Shown here piece after piece: positions 36,533 through 44,852 of a stretch of DNA of 64,000 nt. How positions within the stretch are numbered: position 1 is the first letter of the stretch; each line of letters opens with the position of its first letter. Made by a program: the position numbers and the translations under genes. This DNA comes from Akkermansiaceae bacterium UBA2381 (GTDB taxonomy: Bacteria > Verrucomicrobiota > Verrucomicrobiia > Verrucomicrobiales > DEV007). The notes beneath the pieces were generated by a model. It worked only from the letters and a program-made list of their open reading frames with translations, searched no databases and had not been told where the DNA came from. The stretch covers positions 259,474 through 323,473 of the forward strand of contig DDSV01000024.1 of assembly GCA_002344215.1 (NCBI GenBank), given 5' to 3'.

Positions 36533-36672
36533 CAGGAAGATAATGTCATTCCGCTTGCCCTTTCTGTCCCGCTGATTTTATGGCGCTATTCGGCCAACGG
36601 TTTTTATCTCCGCCCGGTCCCCTGCCTCAGGTTCAGAGGCACCGGATCGAGGCGGGAGCGGAGGGCCTGGTT

Positions 36673-37422
36673 TCACCCACCCGGCACCAAATCAGCGAGA
36701 TCGCGCAGCGCAATAACCCGGCATCCTTCCGCCTTGAGGTATTCCAGATAGCTCTCGAACTTCGCGGGATCGGTATTGACCCAGGGATGCTTGATGTCCG
36801 GCACTCCGTGAAAGGTCATCACCGCGATCCGTCCGTCCCGGGCCGACGCCACCGCCGCCTTGAACTGCTCCAGGGTGCTCTCCGGTTTTCCATCGAATGC
36901 TTGTGGCAATGTCAGGGAATCGTCGCTCGCCGGATCGTAGGCACTGGCTCCTCCTGCCCGCGCAAATCGATACCCCCTCTCTCGCAGAATCCTGACCGCA
37001 GTCTCGCTCGTCTGATAACCGGGATAACAGAAGCTGGTCGGACGAGGAATGCCGTAGACCTCACACTGCTTTTCGATGTGCACGATGTCAGCGAGGAGCT
37101 CTTCTTCCTTCTGCTTTCCGACACCGGCATGGCGCCGCGTGTGATTGCCAATTTCAAATCCGGCAGCGTCGAGCGCCTGAATCTGCTCCCAGGTCATGTA
37201 ATGTTTTTTATCGATGAGAAATTCGAAACCCTCGGTGATAAAGAAGGTGGCACCGAATCCATACTTCTTCAGGAGAGGGGCCACATAGGTGGCGTGACTG
37301 AGGACCGAATCGTCAAAGGTCAGGACCACGATTTTTTCCTCCTTTGTCTTCCCCCCGAATGCGACGAAGGCGAGCGCGAGGAGGAGGAGAACCGGGAGTG
37401 CCCTGGAAAGGAAAGCTTTCAT
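36673..37422 (-). CDS. Secreted polysaccharide deacetylase (NodB domain)
   Basis: A 249-residue CE4-family enzyme, probably acting on acetylated glycans or peptidoglycan. A signal peptide (LSRALPVLLLLALAFVAFGG) precedes VVLTFDDSVLSHA, which holds the catalytic Asp pair (TFDD). The metal-binding motif FEIGNHTRRHAGVG gives the HxxxH pattern, followed by CYPGYQTSETA and a final MTFHGVPD with the catalytic His. Its start overlaps the stop of the GDSL gene by four bases (ATGA), indicating translational coupling. Confidence 0.92.
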   Translation of the reverse strand: MKAFLSRALPVLLLLALAFVAFGGKTKEEKIVVLTFDDSVLSHATYVAPLLKKYGFGATFFITEGFEFLIDKKHYMTWEQIQALDAAGFEIGNHTRRHAGVGKQKEEELLADIVHIEKQCEVYGIPRPTSFCYPGYQTSETAVRILRERGYRFARAGGASAYDPASDDSLTLPQAFDGKPESTLEQFKAAVASARDGRIAVMTFHGVPDIKHPWVNTDPAKFESYLEYLKAEGCRVIALRDLADLVPGG

Positions 37423-38141
37423 GGTTTTGTCGCGGGCAGTGATCGCATCACCGAAGAGACCACCTCGTCGGCGAGCAACTGGTAGGCGGGCGCGGTCCAG
37501 TGGAAACGGTCGCCGCGGGCCAGCTCACGTTTATCGACCAGCAGCGCGTAAAAATCGTTCACGGGTACGTTCAGTTCAGCCATCACTCCGGCTGCCATGC
37601 GATTGTGCTCGATGATGATAGGGTTGATTTCTGGATCCAACTCGGTGCCTTTGTCTTTCACGGTCACCGGAGTGCTGCTCGCCCAGATGATCTTCGCCTT
37701 CGGAGCCGTCGATTTGATCACCTCGACGTAAGCCTTCGTCAGCGGTTCGAACGTGCCGGGTTTGATGCGGCCCTCCTGCCACCCGTGCAGCCCCATGTTA
37801 AAATGAATGACGTCATAGGGTCCGTTCGCAAGAACCTCGGCCAGAAGTTTATTCAGGTGGTCAGACTGATTGTAGGGATTCACCCAGGCATCGACATAGG
37901 CTTTTCCTTCGAGCTTAGTCATCACCGGCTTGAGGTAGCCGTTGAGGATGGAATCTCCGATGAGCAGGACACGCGGCCGGTCCGGGTCGGTGATCTTTGC
38001 CTTGTCGAGACGCCAGCCCTTTCCATCCGCGTGAAGCCGGCTGTCTGTCTCAATGGCTTGAGGCGTTTTGGGCGGATCAACGGCCGCAAGCAAACCCGGG
38101 AAGACAGAAACAGTCAGCAGTGCAATGAGACGGAGATTCAT
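37419..38141 (-). CDS. SGNH/GDSL-family hydrolase, secreted
   Basis: From the ATG at 38141 the protein has 240 residues and a signal peptide (RLIALLTVSVFPGLLAA). Block I is LLIGDSILNGY with the nucleophile Ser in GDS. Block III (FNMGLHGW) replaces the usual GxND, and the late DRFHWTAPAYQLLADEV provides the catalytic Asp-x-x-His. Ester- or acetyl-hydrolysing activity is likely, with unknown substrate. A longer frame to 38309 lacks signal features. It is the first gene of a coupled pair with the deacetylase and is divergent from the leaderless gene at 38270. Confidence 0.86.
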   Translation of the reverse strand: MNLRLIALLTVSVFPGLLAAVDPPKTPQAIETDSRLHADGKGWRLDKAKITDPDRPRVLLIGDSILNGYLKPVMTKLEGKAYVDAWVNPYNQSDHLNKLLAEVLANGPYDVIHFNMGLHGWQEGRIKPGTFEPLTKAYVEVIKSTAPKAKIIWASSTPVTVKDKGTELDPEINPIIIEHNRMAAGVMAELNVPVNDFYALLVDKRELARGDRFHWTAPAYQLLADEVVSSVMRSLPATKP

Positions 38142-38233
38142 AGGAGGGGAAATAGCAGACGTCGGCCAGTTTAGGCATTTGCCTTCCGAATCACAAGCGG
38201 GGACAGGCGGGGCGGAATGATTCGACTCCGGCA

Positions 38234-38261
38234 TTGCAACCTGGTCAAAGTGGGTTATAAT
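38234..38261 (+). promoter_or_regulatory. Sigma-70-like promoter with consensus -10
   Basis: TTGCAA at 38234-38239 and TATAAT at 38256-38261 are 16 bp apart. The -10 is a perfect match and the -35 has four of six bases. Transcription would start at about 38268, essentially at the TTG codon of the next gene. Confidence 0.6.
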
Positions 38262-38269
38262 TACCATAA

Positions 38270-38869
38270 TTGAAACTGATCCTCCTTTTCCTTGCCCTTG
38301 TGGCAGCATATTGGTTCTGGTTGCGACCTCTTCAGTCTGTCGCCCACCCTCCCGGCATCCTCGTGTCGGAAGCCCCTCTGCAAACGCCGACGGTGGGAGA
38401 AAACCGGACCATTCAGATGGGTGATTGGAGCCTCACGTTGCTCACCAACTATCTGGTCGAGGGTCGGATTCTCGCCAAGAAGCGTTACCGGTTTGATGCC
38501 ACCTCGGATCTCTCGCCCTACGACCTCCTCCTCGGTTGGGGGCCCATGTCCGATACCCGGGTGCTGCGTCAAATGAGCTTTGAACAGACAAATCGCTTCG
38601 GTCTTTGGGAATACGGGCCAAAAGTTTCCCTTTCTCCGGACGAGATCACACTCCACGCCGCCAACAATCACCTGATCCCGGCAAACGATGCGGTGCGCGC
38701 CCGCCTCGATGCTCTCAAGATCGGCCAAGTCGTGACAATTCGCGGAAAGCTCATCGAGGCCCGACGGAAGGGATTCGAATCCAAGCCCTGGCGCAGCTCC
38801 CTTATTCGCACCGACGAAGGCACGGGAGCCTGCGAGATCATCTACGTGGAAACGGTCTCGAGTCGCTAA
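38270..38869 (+). CDS. Membrane-anchored protein of unknown function
   Basis: A 199-residue protein with one N-terminal membrane helix (LILLFLALVAAYWFWL) and a soluble domain with conserved-looking beta/turn segments: QMGDWSLTLLTNYLVEGRILAKKRY, SPYDLLLGWGPMSD, LHAANNHLIPAN and IGQVVTIRGKLIEA. The latter resembles an OB-fold-like strand pattern. No family is recognised. The start is TTG at 38270, only nine bases after a consensus -10, so the mRNA may be leaderless. A perfect terminator follows at 38905. The opposite-strand frame over this region is rejected. Confidence 0.8.
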   Translation: MKLILLFLALVAAYWFWLRPLQSVAHPPGILVSEAPLQTPTVGENRTIQMGDWSLTLLTNYLVEGRILAKKRYRFDATSDLSPYDLLLGWGPMSDTRVLRQMSFEQTNRFGLWEYGPKVSLSPDEITLHAANNHLIPANDAVRARLDALKIGQVVTIRGKLIEARRKGFESKPWRSSLIRTDEGTGACEIIYVETVSSR

Positions 38870-38904
38870 AGCCAATCCTCGGAGGCACGACAGGAGAGAA
38901 ATTC

Positions 38905-38931
38905 GCAGAAATTTCGTAATTTCTGCTTTTA
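38905..38931 (+). terminator. Rho-independent terminator
   Basis: GCAGAAATT (38905-38913), loop TCGT, AATTTCTGC (38918-38926), then TTTT. The 9-bp stem is perfect and lies 36 bases after the stop codon of the gene at 38270. Confidence 0.9.
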
Positions 38932-39035
38932 ATCGTGATTTCTATCGTTTATGATTCCCATCATTGCCAGAAGAATCGAAAATGAGAATTTTTCGCTCCT
39001 CTTCCTTCCTTTGATTCACCCAACCTTCACGATTC

Positions 39036-39356
39036 ATGAAAAACCGGATTTCACTTGCCGCTGCGCTTTCCCTCCTCCTCATGACCGCTCCCGCCCTCGT
39101 GGAGGGGAGCTACCCGGCTCAATTCCTTGGTGTATGCCAGAAATGCGGTCACGACTTGATCGCCCTTTATCGGCCGGTCGAGTGTCTCGATGGAAGAGTC
39201 GAATGGCAGTGGGTGGACGAAAAACATCAGCACTGCCGTCCGGCCTACAAGGGAAAAGAGAAGTTCGACTTCTTCAATTCCCACCTGATGAACCCCGCCA
39301 ACCCGAAACGGAAAAGCCAGCGCTCCACTCAGGAGCAGGTTTCCTGTTGCGAGTAG
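39036..39356 (+). CDS. Small secreted cysteine-rich protein
   Basis: A 106-residue protein with a signal peptide (LAAALSLLLMTAPALVEG). The mature part has LGVCQKCGHDLIA, a zinc-ribbon-like CxxCG, then HQHC and a C-terminal SCCE. The spacing of CxxC with later His/Cys suggests metal binding or a redox disulfide, but the pairing is not clear. Nothing similar is recognised. It stands alone between the terminator at 38905 and the convergent mgtE gene. Confidence 0.7.
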   Translation: MKNRISLAAALSLLLMTAPALVEGSYPAQFLGVCQKCGHDLIALYRPVECLDGRVEWQWVDEKHQHCRPAYKGKEKFDFFNSHLMNPANPKRKSQRSTQEQVSCCE

Positions 39357-39380
39357 GGTAGCCCCCGGTATCCGGTCCGG

Positions 39381-40595
39381 TCACGGCACCAACAGGGTGG
39401 CCAGTCCCAGAAACGCCCCGATGCTGATCACATCAGTGGCGGTGGTCAGAAAAATGCCCGAGGCCGTGGCAGGATCAGCTCCACACTTCCGGAGCACCAG
39501 GGGAATGAAGGCTCCGCTCAGTCCACTCACGACACAGCTCGCGACCATCGCCAGCCAGACCACGGCACCGAGGGTCAAGGCGTCGGGACTGCCGTTCATC
39601 TGCGCATAGAACCCCATCCCGAGTCCAGCCGAGAGGCCGGTCAGGATACCGTTCATCAGACCGAGGATCCCCTCCTTGATGACGAGACGGCGCTCCCCTC
39701 CGACGGCAAGATCGCCAAGCGTCATGCCGCGAAGTGCCACGGCGAGCGCCTGGGATCCGGTATTGCCCGACTGTCCGGAAAGCACGGGAATGAAGGCGGC
39801 AAGGACCACGATGCGGTCGAGCGTGTCCTGAAACGCACCGACAACAGCCGCCGCGACAAAACAGGTCAGAAGATTCAGCTGAAGCCAGGAGTGCCGGGAA
39901 CGCAGACTGCGGAGGATGGGTGTCGAGAGACGCTCTCCCTCCTCAACCCCGACCATCTGACCGGCCTGGGCACTGATTTCGATCGCCCGGGCTTCGAAGA
40001 GATTCTGCCCGCGCACTTCACCAAGAAGTTTGCCCTCCCGGTCGCAGACGGGATAAACCGGATAATGCCGGTTCACGACGAGCTTCATCGCATCAGTCAG
40101 TTCCAGTTCGGGATCGAGTGAAAAAGGATCCCCCAGCATCACCTCCGAGAGAAGTGCTTCGGGCGCGGCAAGGATGAGATCGCGCATCACAATCAGTCCG
40201 AGCAGTTTTCCCTCATCACTGGTGACATAGCCGTAGGTGATGAAGGCGATTTTGGCGAGGTGACGGATGGCTTCGATGGTCTCACGCACGGTGGCGTCGG
40301 GACGGAAAACAGCGGGCGACGTTTCCATGAGCCAGCCCACACTATCCTCCGGGTGCTCCCGATTGCTCATCCACCGCTTCGCCTGGTCCGGCGACGCTGA
40401 CGCCAAAGCCGCCGCCCGCGAACCTTCCTCCATTTCCCCGAGGACCCGCTGGGCAACGAGAGGATTCAGCTCCTGCAGCACCCGGACGACCTCATCACCG
40501 GATTCTTTCTCAAGCAGATCCGCGGCATCCGAAGCCCCACGATGGGAAATGGCTTCAACCAGAGACTCGGTGTCGTGTTCGGGATCTACATTCAT
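39381..40595 (-). CDS. mgtE: Magnesium transporter MgtE
   Basis: MgtE channels import Mg2+ and are gated by a cytosolic sensor. At 404 residues it is shorter than the usual ~450; the helical N domain is reduced (LQELNPLVAQRVLGEMEE). Two CBS domains occupy roughly 100-225 (HLAKIAFITYGYVTSDEGKLLGLI and VVNRHYPVYPVCDREGKLLGEV). A plug helix and five membrane helices follow, with the pore signature LSGQSGNTGSQALAVALRG and the acidic TM5 segment TTATDVISIGAFLGLATLL. It is a single gene followed by a convergent small gene. Confidence 0.93.
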   Translation of the reverse strand: MNVDPEHDTESLVEAISHRGASDAADLLEKESGDEVVRVLQELNPLVAQRVLGEMEEGSRAAALASASPDQAKRWMSNREHPEDSVGWLMETSPAVFRPDATVRETIEAIRHLAKIAFITYGYVTSDEGKLLGLIVMRDLILAAPEALLSEVMLGDPFSLDPELELTDAMKLVVNRHYPVYPVCDREGKLLGEVRGQNLFEARAIEISAQAGQMVGVEEGERLSTPILRSLRSRHSWLQLNLLTCFVAAAVVGAFQDTLDRIVVLAAFIPVLSGQSGNTGSQALAVALRGMTLGDLAVGGERRLVIKEGILGLMNGILTGLSAGLGMGFYAQMNGSPDALTLGAVVWLAMVASCVVSGLSGAFIPLVLRKCGADPATASGIFLTTATDVISIGAFLGLATLLVP

Positions 40596-40722
40596 TCAGT
40601 CGGGGGAAAGCAGAGCTGCTGCCAAATGCGGACGATCATAGCAGAATCGCCGGAAAAAACGAGTCCGGCCCGGCTCCTGCCTGCCCGTCCTCTCACGCGA
40701 GGCCAAAGATGTCTCCTGAACT

Positions 40723-43257
40723 TCACTCCGGGCGTATCCCGATTTCATCCACCGGGATCGCCTTGAAGCCCAGCTTGAACGCCGGAGACTCGGGGCGGAG
40801 ACGGAAGTCATCGTTTTTCCAGTCCACGAAGAGAGGATCTGCGACCAGACCATTTTGATCCCATCCCTCCTTTTGCCAGGACATCCATTCATCGAGCGGT
40901 TCGGTCTCAGTGATGCGGAGATCATCAATGAGAACGTGGCCCTTCTCCTGGGGACAATCGACACGGAGCCAGAACGATTTCAACCACGGCTTCCACGCCG
41001 CCTCATTCTCCCTGGGAAGTCGTCCCACCGCCTCGAACTCCTGCCAGGTGTCAGTGACCTTCACATTCGTCGACGAAGTCTGCCAGTATCCCGCTCCCGC
41101 CTCATAGGAGGCAAAGGCAAGACTCACCTGAGCCGCCGGTTCACTGCTCTTGATCCGCACCCTGACGCGAAGCGAAGCCCCGGGGCGGAAGGGTAGATCG
41201 GGTCCGTGAAAAACACTCTTCACGTTCTTGGGATCGGTCCCGAGGGCACAATCGCAGCGCAGTGCCTTTTCGTCCGTGACGACGAGCTTCACTTCCGCGT
41301 TCGGCTTGTGGTTGAAGCCCCATCCCTTTGGAGTTTTCCCCGCTTCAGCGGTATCGAAACCCTCCGTGTAAATGGGCTCGCCCCGGTCCGGGCCTGCTTT
41401 GTTGATCCCGGTGACGACGGGATGGCCGTTATTCCAGGCGAGGTTCCAGTCAATCGTATTCCAGCGCGGCGAGACATGACGGAGGTCACCGTATTTGATT
41501 CCGGCCTGGTCACCGAACATGATGTTTCTCGTCACGATGTTCCCGCTCATCATGGTGCCGTCCTCGCGGATCGCGTCCTCCGGATGGAGGTCCATGTTTC
41601 GCATCTCCTTCCAGGCGGGCTGGCCCGCGACGGACTCATAGCCGGTGATCATCGTCTGAATGTGGCTCTGATAGAATGACTGCTCTTTTACCCATCCATG
41701 GAGGTCGAACTGGAACTTTCCGCCGAGTGCAAAAATGTTGTTCTCAACCACACAGTCACGCGAGTTGTGCATGTGGATGGGCGTGTGGGCGACGCGGAAG
41801 ACGATGTTTCCGATAATGTCGAGCCCCCCGGAGTTGTCGTCAGGATAAAGACCGAAGGTGAACCAGGGATGCTTGAGGCCGTCGGCCTCCTGCCCGCAAC
41901 CGACAATGTCGTGAATGAGATTGTAACGCCAGGCGCTCCCGCGACTGCTGATCCAGTCGCGTCCGCCGGTGTAGATCGCACCGCCGTCCTGCGTCTCGAG
42001 ACAGAGGTGATGGAGGTGGTTGTATTCGACGGTGAGATTGTTCCCGCTCATCTGCACACCCATGCGCGGACCTTGGTGGATGTGATTGTGACGGATCGTG
42101 AGATCGACGCCGTAGGCACTCACCCCGCAGGCGTTCTTATTGAAGACACCGAAGTCGTGAAGATGATTGTCCTCGGCAATGTGCCCGGGGCCGGTGAGGG
42201 TTTTGCGATCACCGCCGGAGAGCCCGATGGCATTGCTGCCGACGCGGCGTATTTCATTCCGCGAGATCCTAACATTCCTGCCTCCATTCACGACGATGCC
42301 GGTGCCGTTGAACGCCCCGCAGTCGGTGATGAGACACTTCTCGACGAGGCCATCCTCTGCTCCGTCGAAGGTGATCGCCGAACCGTGGCATCCGGTCAGG
42401 GTGAGCCCGCGGATCGTCACCTTTTTGGCTCCGGCCTTCACTTTGAAAAAGCTCTCCAGCACCGGCACCCTGACCTCACACGACTCGATCGCCTTCTCCG
42501 GCCAATAATAGAGCCAACCCGAATGACGGTCGTAAAACCACTCGCCCGCGCTGTCCAATTCCTCGATCGCATTCTGCAGGTGAAAGCGGTTATGAGGATG
42601 CAAGGCGTAGGAACACTCTTTGGCGAGGGTGAGCAATCCGCTTTCCGGATTCAGCGAGGCGACGGGCAGAACAAAATTCCACCAGCCGTACTGGGCAAAG
42701 ATGTCGATCTCAACATCTTCAGGATGCGACCAGCGGCGAACATCCGAAGGTTTCAGGTAGAGGGTCCGTTTCCAGTCATGCCCCTCCGGCGCTCCACCGG
42801 GGGCAAATGGCGCAACAAAGGCCCAGCCTCCGTAGAGAGGATCCTTCGGATCGTGGTTCGGATAGCGGGCAAGAATCTGTCTCTCCCCGTCGCACAGGAG
42901 CTGTTTGGGGAGAAAGCCCTTCGGAAGTAACTTCCCGATTTCGGCCTTCACGATCGCGCCCTCGTGAGACTGCCACTCTTTTACGGGCAGAGTTCCCGTC
43001 ACGGTCGCACCGGCTCCGGAGAAGGTCAGGTCCGAATCCTGCGCCTCAAGCACGAGCGGCTGTTGCAGCACGGTCTCCCCGGCAGGAAAGGTGATCGTCG
43101 CGGGACCGGTCTCTCCGTTTTTACGGAGTTCCCTAACCTTTTCGAGTGCGGCTTGGGGGGAGAGGCTTGGGGAAATCTCGAACGACACGTCCGCTCTTAA
43201 GGTGATGGGCAGGACGAGAAACGAAAACAGGAGCAGGGCGGAAAAGGGGGTCTTCAT
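40723..43257 (-). CDS. Large secreted parallel beta-helix protein
   Basis: From the ATG at 43257 the protein has 844 residues and a signal peptide (SALLLFSFLVLPITLRA). Residues 200-560 show right-handed beta-helix repeats such as VTIRGLTLTGCHGSAITF, NVRISRNEIRRVGSNAIGL, LTIRHNHIHQGPRMGVQM and CVVENNIFALGG, the fold of pectate lyases, polysaccharide lyases and alpha-1,3-galactosidase-like enzymes. A C-terminal beta-sandwich CBM-like part (SLRVRVRIKSSEPAAQVSLAFASY, SFWLRVDCPQEKGHVLIDDLRI) may bind carbohydrate. The exact family and substrate cannot be assigned. A longer frame to 43344 lacks signal features. Confidence 0.85.
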   Translation of the reverse strand: MKTPFSALLLFSFLVLPITLRADVSFEISPSLSPQAALEKVRELRKNGETGPATITFPAGETVLQQPLVLEAQDSDLTFSGAGATVTGTLPVKEWQSHEGAIVKAEIGKLLPKGFLPKQLLCDGERQILARYPNHDPKDPLYGGWAFVAPFAPGGAPEGHDWKRTLYLKPSDVRRWSHPEDVEIDIFAQYGWWNFVLPVASLNPESGLLTLAKECSYALHPHNRFHLQNAIEELDSAGEWFYDRHSGWLYYWPEKAIESCEVRVPVLESFFKVKAGAKKVTIRGLTLTGCHGSAITFDGAEDGLVEKCLITDCGAFNGTGIVVNGGRNVRISRNEIRRVGSNAIGLSGGDRKTLTGPGHIAEDNHLHDFGVFNKNACGVSAYGVDLTIRHNHIHQGPRMGVQMSGNNLTVEYNHLHHLCLETQDGGAIYTGGRDWISSRGSAWRYNLIHDIVGCGQEADGLKHPWFTFGLYPDDNSGGLDIIGNIVFRVAHTPIHMHNSRDCVVENNIFALGGKFQFDLHGWVKEQSFYQSHIQTMITGYESVAGQPAWKEMRNMDLHPEDAIREDGTMMSGNIVTRNIMFGDQAGIKYGDLRHVSPRWNTIDWNLAWNNGHPVVTGINKAGPDRGEPIYTEGFDTAEAGKTPKGWGFNHKPNAEVKLVVTDEKALRCDCALGTDPKNVKSVFHGPDLPFRPGASLRVRVRIKSSEPAAQVSLAFASYEAGAGYWQTSSTNVKVTDTWQEFEAVGRLPRENEAAWKPWLKSFWLRVDCPQEKGHVLIDDLRITETEPLDEWMSWQKEGWDQNGLVADPLFVDWKNDDFRLRPESPAFKLGFKAIPVDEIGIRPE

Positions 43258-43319
43258 GATCGTCGCCAAGGTGGGTGAATCATCCCCCGCCCGCCAGCGA
43301 CTTTTCACCGACCACCCCA

Positions 43320-43721
43320 CTATTCCTCCCCGAATTCCTTCCACAACGCGATCGCTTCCGCGTCAGGCTCCAGGTAGTCCTTGAGAACTTCGATGAAATC
43401 ATCGGAGAAGCGCAACGCGATATTTGTCGACCGGCAACCGCAGTCGCTCTGGCCGTCCCGTGTATCCCAGACTTCCAACAGGGTTGTCTTCAACGCAAAA
43501 CCCTGTTCAATCTTCGCGCTCTGCTCCGGAGTCAGCTTCATCGCCGCCTCCAGCGGAGTTGCCCGCTCTGTTGCGAGGAAGACTTTCTGTTCATCAGTCA
43601 GGCGCAAAAGCACGACCGGACCACGAGCGTAGAGTTTGTCCGGTCCGAGACCCGGTCCCTCGGCCCGAATGCCGGAAGTGAGAAGGAGAGTAACGAGAAT
43701 GGTGAGCGGTAATGTCTTCAT
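43320..43721 (-). CDS. Small secreted protein of unknown function
   Basis: A 133-residue protein with a signal peptide (LPLTILVTLLLTSGIRA). The mature part is acidic and helical (LTDEQKVFLATERATPLEAAMKLTPEQSAKIEQ), with a CGC motif (QSDCGCRSTN) and an acidic C-terminus. It lies 18 bp downstream of the RlmM-like gene on the same strand and could be co-transcribed. No family was recognised. Confidence 0.65.
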   Translation of the reverse strand: MKTLPLTILVTLLLTSGIRAEGPGLGPDKLYARGPVVLLRLTDEQKVFLATERATPLEAAMKLTPEQSAKIEQGFALKTTLLEVWDTRDGQSDCGCRSTNIALRFSDDFIEVLKDYLEPDAEAIALWKEFGEE

Positions 43722-43739
43722 TACCGGTTTCGACGGTCG

Positions 43740-44804
43740 TTAAGGCCGGAGTATGCGGGAAATGACCGTGATCTCTTTCCGGTTCGCCGGCAACTGCGTG
43801 GCAAAGAGTTCACCCGGCGCAAAGGTCCGAATCCGCTTGAGAAAGGAGGGAATCGCTTCCTCCATTTTCGTGTCGTTGATCTTCAGGGTAAGGATCAGCG
43901 TCTCCGCCCGGACCCGGCGCTGAATACGTTCAATATACCGAAGCGCCACGGGTGGGGCGAGGTTCATGTCCGAGACAAGGAGTTCAACCCGGCGAGGCAG
44001 ATCAGTGGCAGCGACTTCGCCGGCCGAAGCGGCGAGATGGGTAAAGGAGGCACCCTGATCGCCCGAAAAGGAGAGGACCCGTTCATCCATTTCCCCCGTA
44101 TCCACACCGATGACTTTCGCGCCATGCTGGAGAAGAGAGAGACTGCCTCCTCCCGGAGCGCTGCCCAGCTCCACCACCGTGCCTCCACGAAGGCTCGCGG
44201 CCTCATCAGGGCCGGCATAGGCGAGGGCCTGCGCCATCTTGAGCCAGGCCCGCGAAGGAACTCCCTCCGGCAGGACGACGCGCGGCATACCTCCGGCAAA
44301 TGAGGAATGCCAACGGTCGTGTCGATATGTTCCGACAAAGAGTGGTTCGTCAGGATCGCCCGACACTACTAACAATACGACGTCCCCTTGATCGGGAACG
44401 CCTTTGCCGCTCACCTTGATGCCTGCGGCACTCAACTCTCCGGCGATTGCAGCATGATGCCGATCAATCGCCTCCCATTCGTCTTTCGTGAATCCGTCTT
44501 CCGGAATCACTCGCGGCAGGACATGAAGATGAACTACCTCCGCATCAAGGGTCAGGGCGAAGGCCGGAATCCCCGCATCGTCTTTCGCCCTTCCGAGCGA
44601 GAAGCCGAAAGTGTGGGCAAAAACCGGGAGCGGACCGGAGGGCGGATTCCACTTCGCATCGAGCACTTTCCAGGTCACCAAACCGGGCCGCAGAAACGCC
44701 GGGGTGAGAGCCCCTCCGTAAAGTCTTTTGACTTCCGCCTTGAGTGCCGTCTCCCATCCGCGATTGCAGGTGGCGAACAGGAAGGAGGTTGAGAATCCGG
44801 ACAC
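43740..44804 (-). CDS. RlmM-like 23S rRNA 2'-O-methyltransferase
   Basis: The protein resembles the RlmM family, which methylates the ribose of C2498 in 23S rRNA. An N-terminal THUMP-like part is followed by a FtsJ-type Rossmann MTase domain: GGTVVELGSAPGGGSLSLLQHGAKVIGVD binds SAM, VELLVSDMNLAPPVALRYI holds the Asp, and ETLILTLKINDTKM supplies the catalytic Lys (K-D-K-E type). Length (354 residues) is close to RlmM's 366. GTG at 44804 is taken as start; a TTG at 44837 is an alternative with 11 more residues. The family is best known from gammaproteobacteria, so the assignment is by motif only. Confidence 0.8.
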   Translation of the reverse strand: MSGFSTSFLFATCNRGWETALKAEVKRLYGGALTPAFLRPGLVTWKVLDAKWNPPSGPLPVFAHTFGFSLGRAKDDAGIPAFALTLDAEVVHLHVLPRVIPEDGFTKDEWEAIDRHHAAIAGELSAAGIKVSGKGVPDQGDVVLLVVSGDPDEPLFVGTYRHDRWHSSFAGGMPRVVLPEGVPSRAWLKMAQALAYAGPDEAASLRGGTVVELGSAPGGGSLSLLQHGAKVIGVDTGEMDERVLSFSGDQGASFTHLAASAGEVAATDLPRRVELLVSDMNLAPPVALRYIERIQRRVRAETLILTLKINDTKMEEAIPSFLKRIRTFAPGELFATQLPANRKEITVISRILRP

Positions 44805-44852
44805 GGCAAAAGGGAAATGACAGTCAAGCCAACTCAAGGACCATGTAACGGA

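Noticed and set aside
38261..38875. Minus-strand frame over the leaderless gene
   Set aside because: The plus strand has a membrane helix at its start, a consensus promoter and a terminator; the opposite frame has none.
40618..40722. T-run between GCCGG/CCGGC arms downstream of the beta-helix gene
   Set aside because: The T-run lies in the loop, not after the stem, so it does not act as a terminator.
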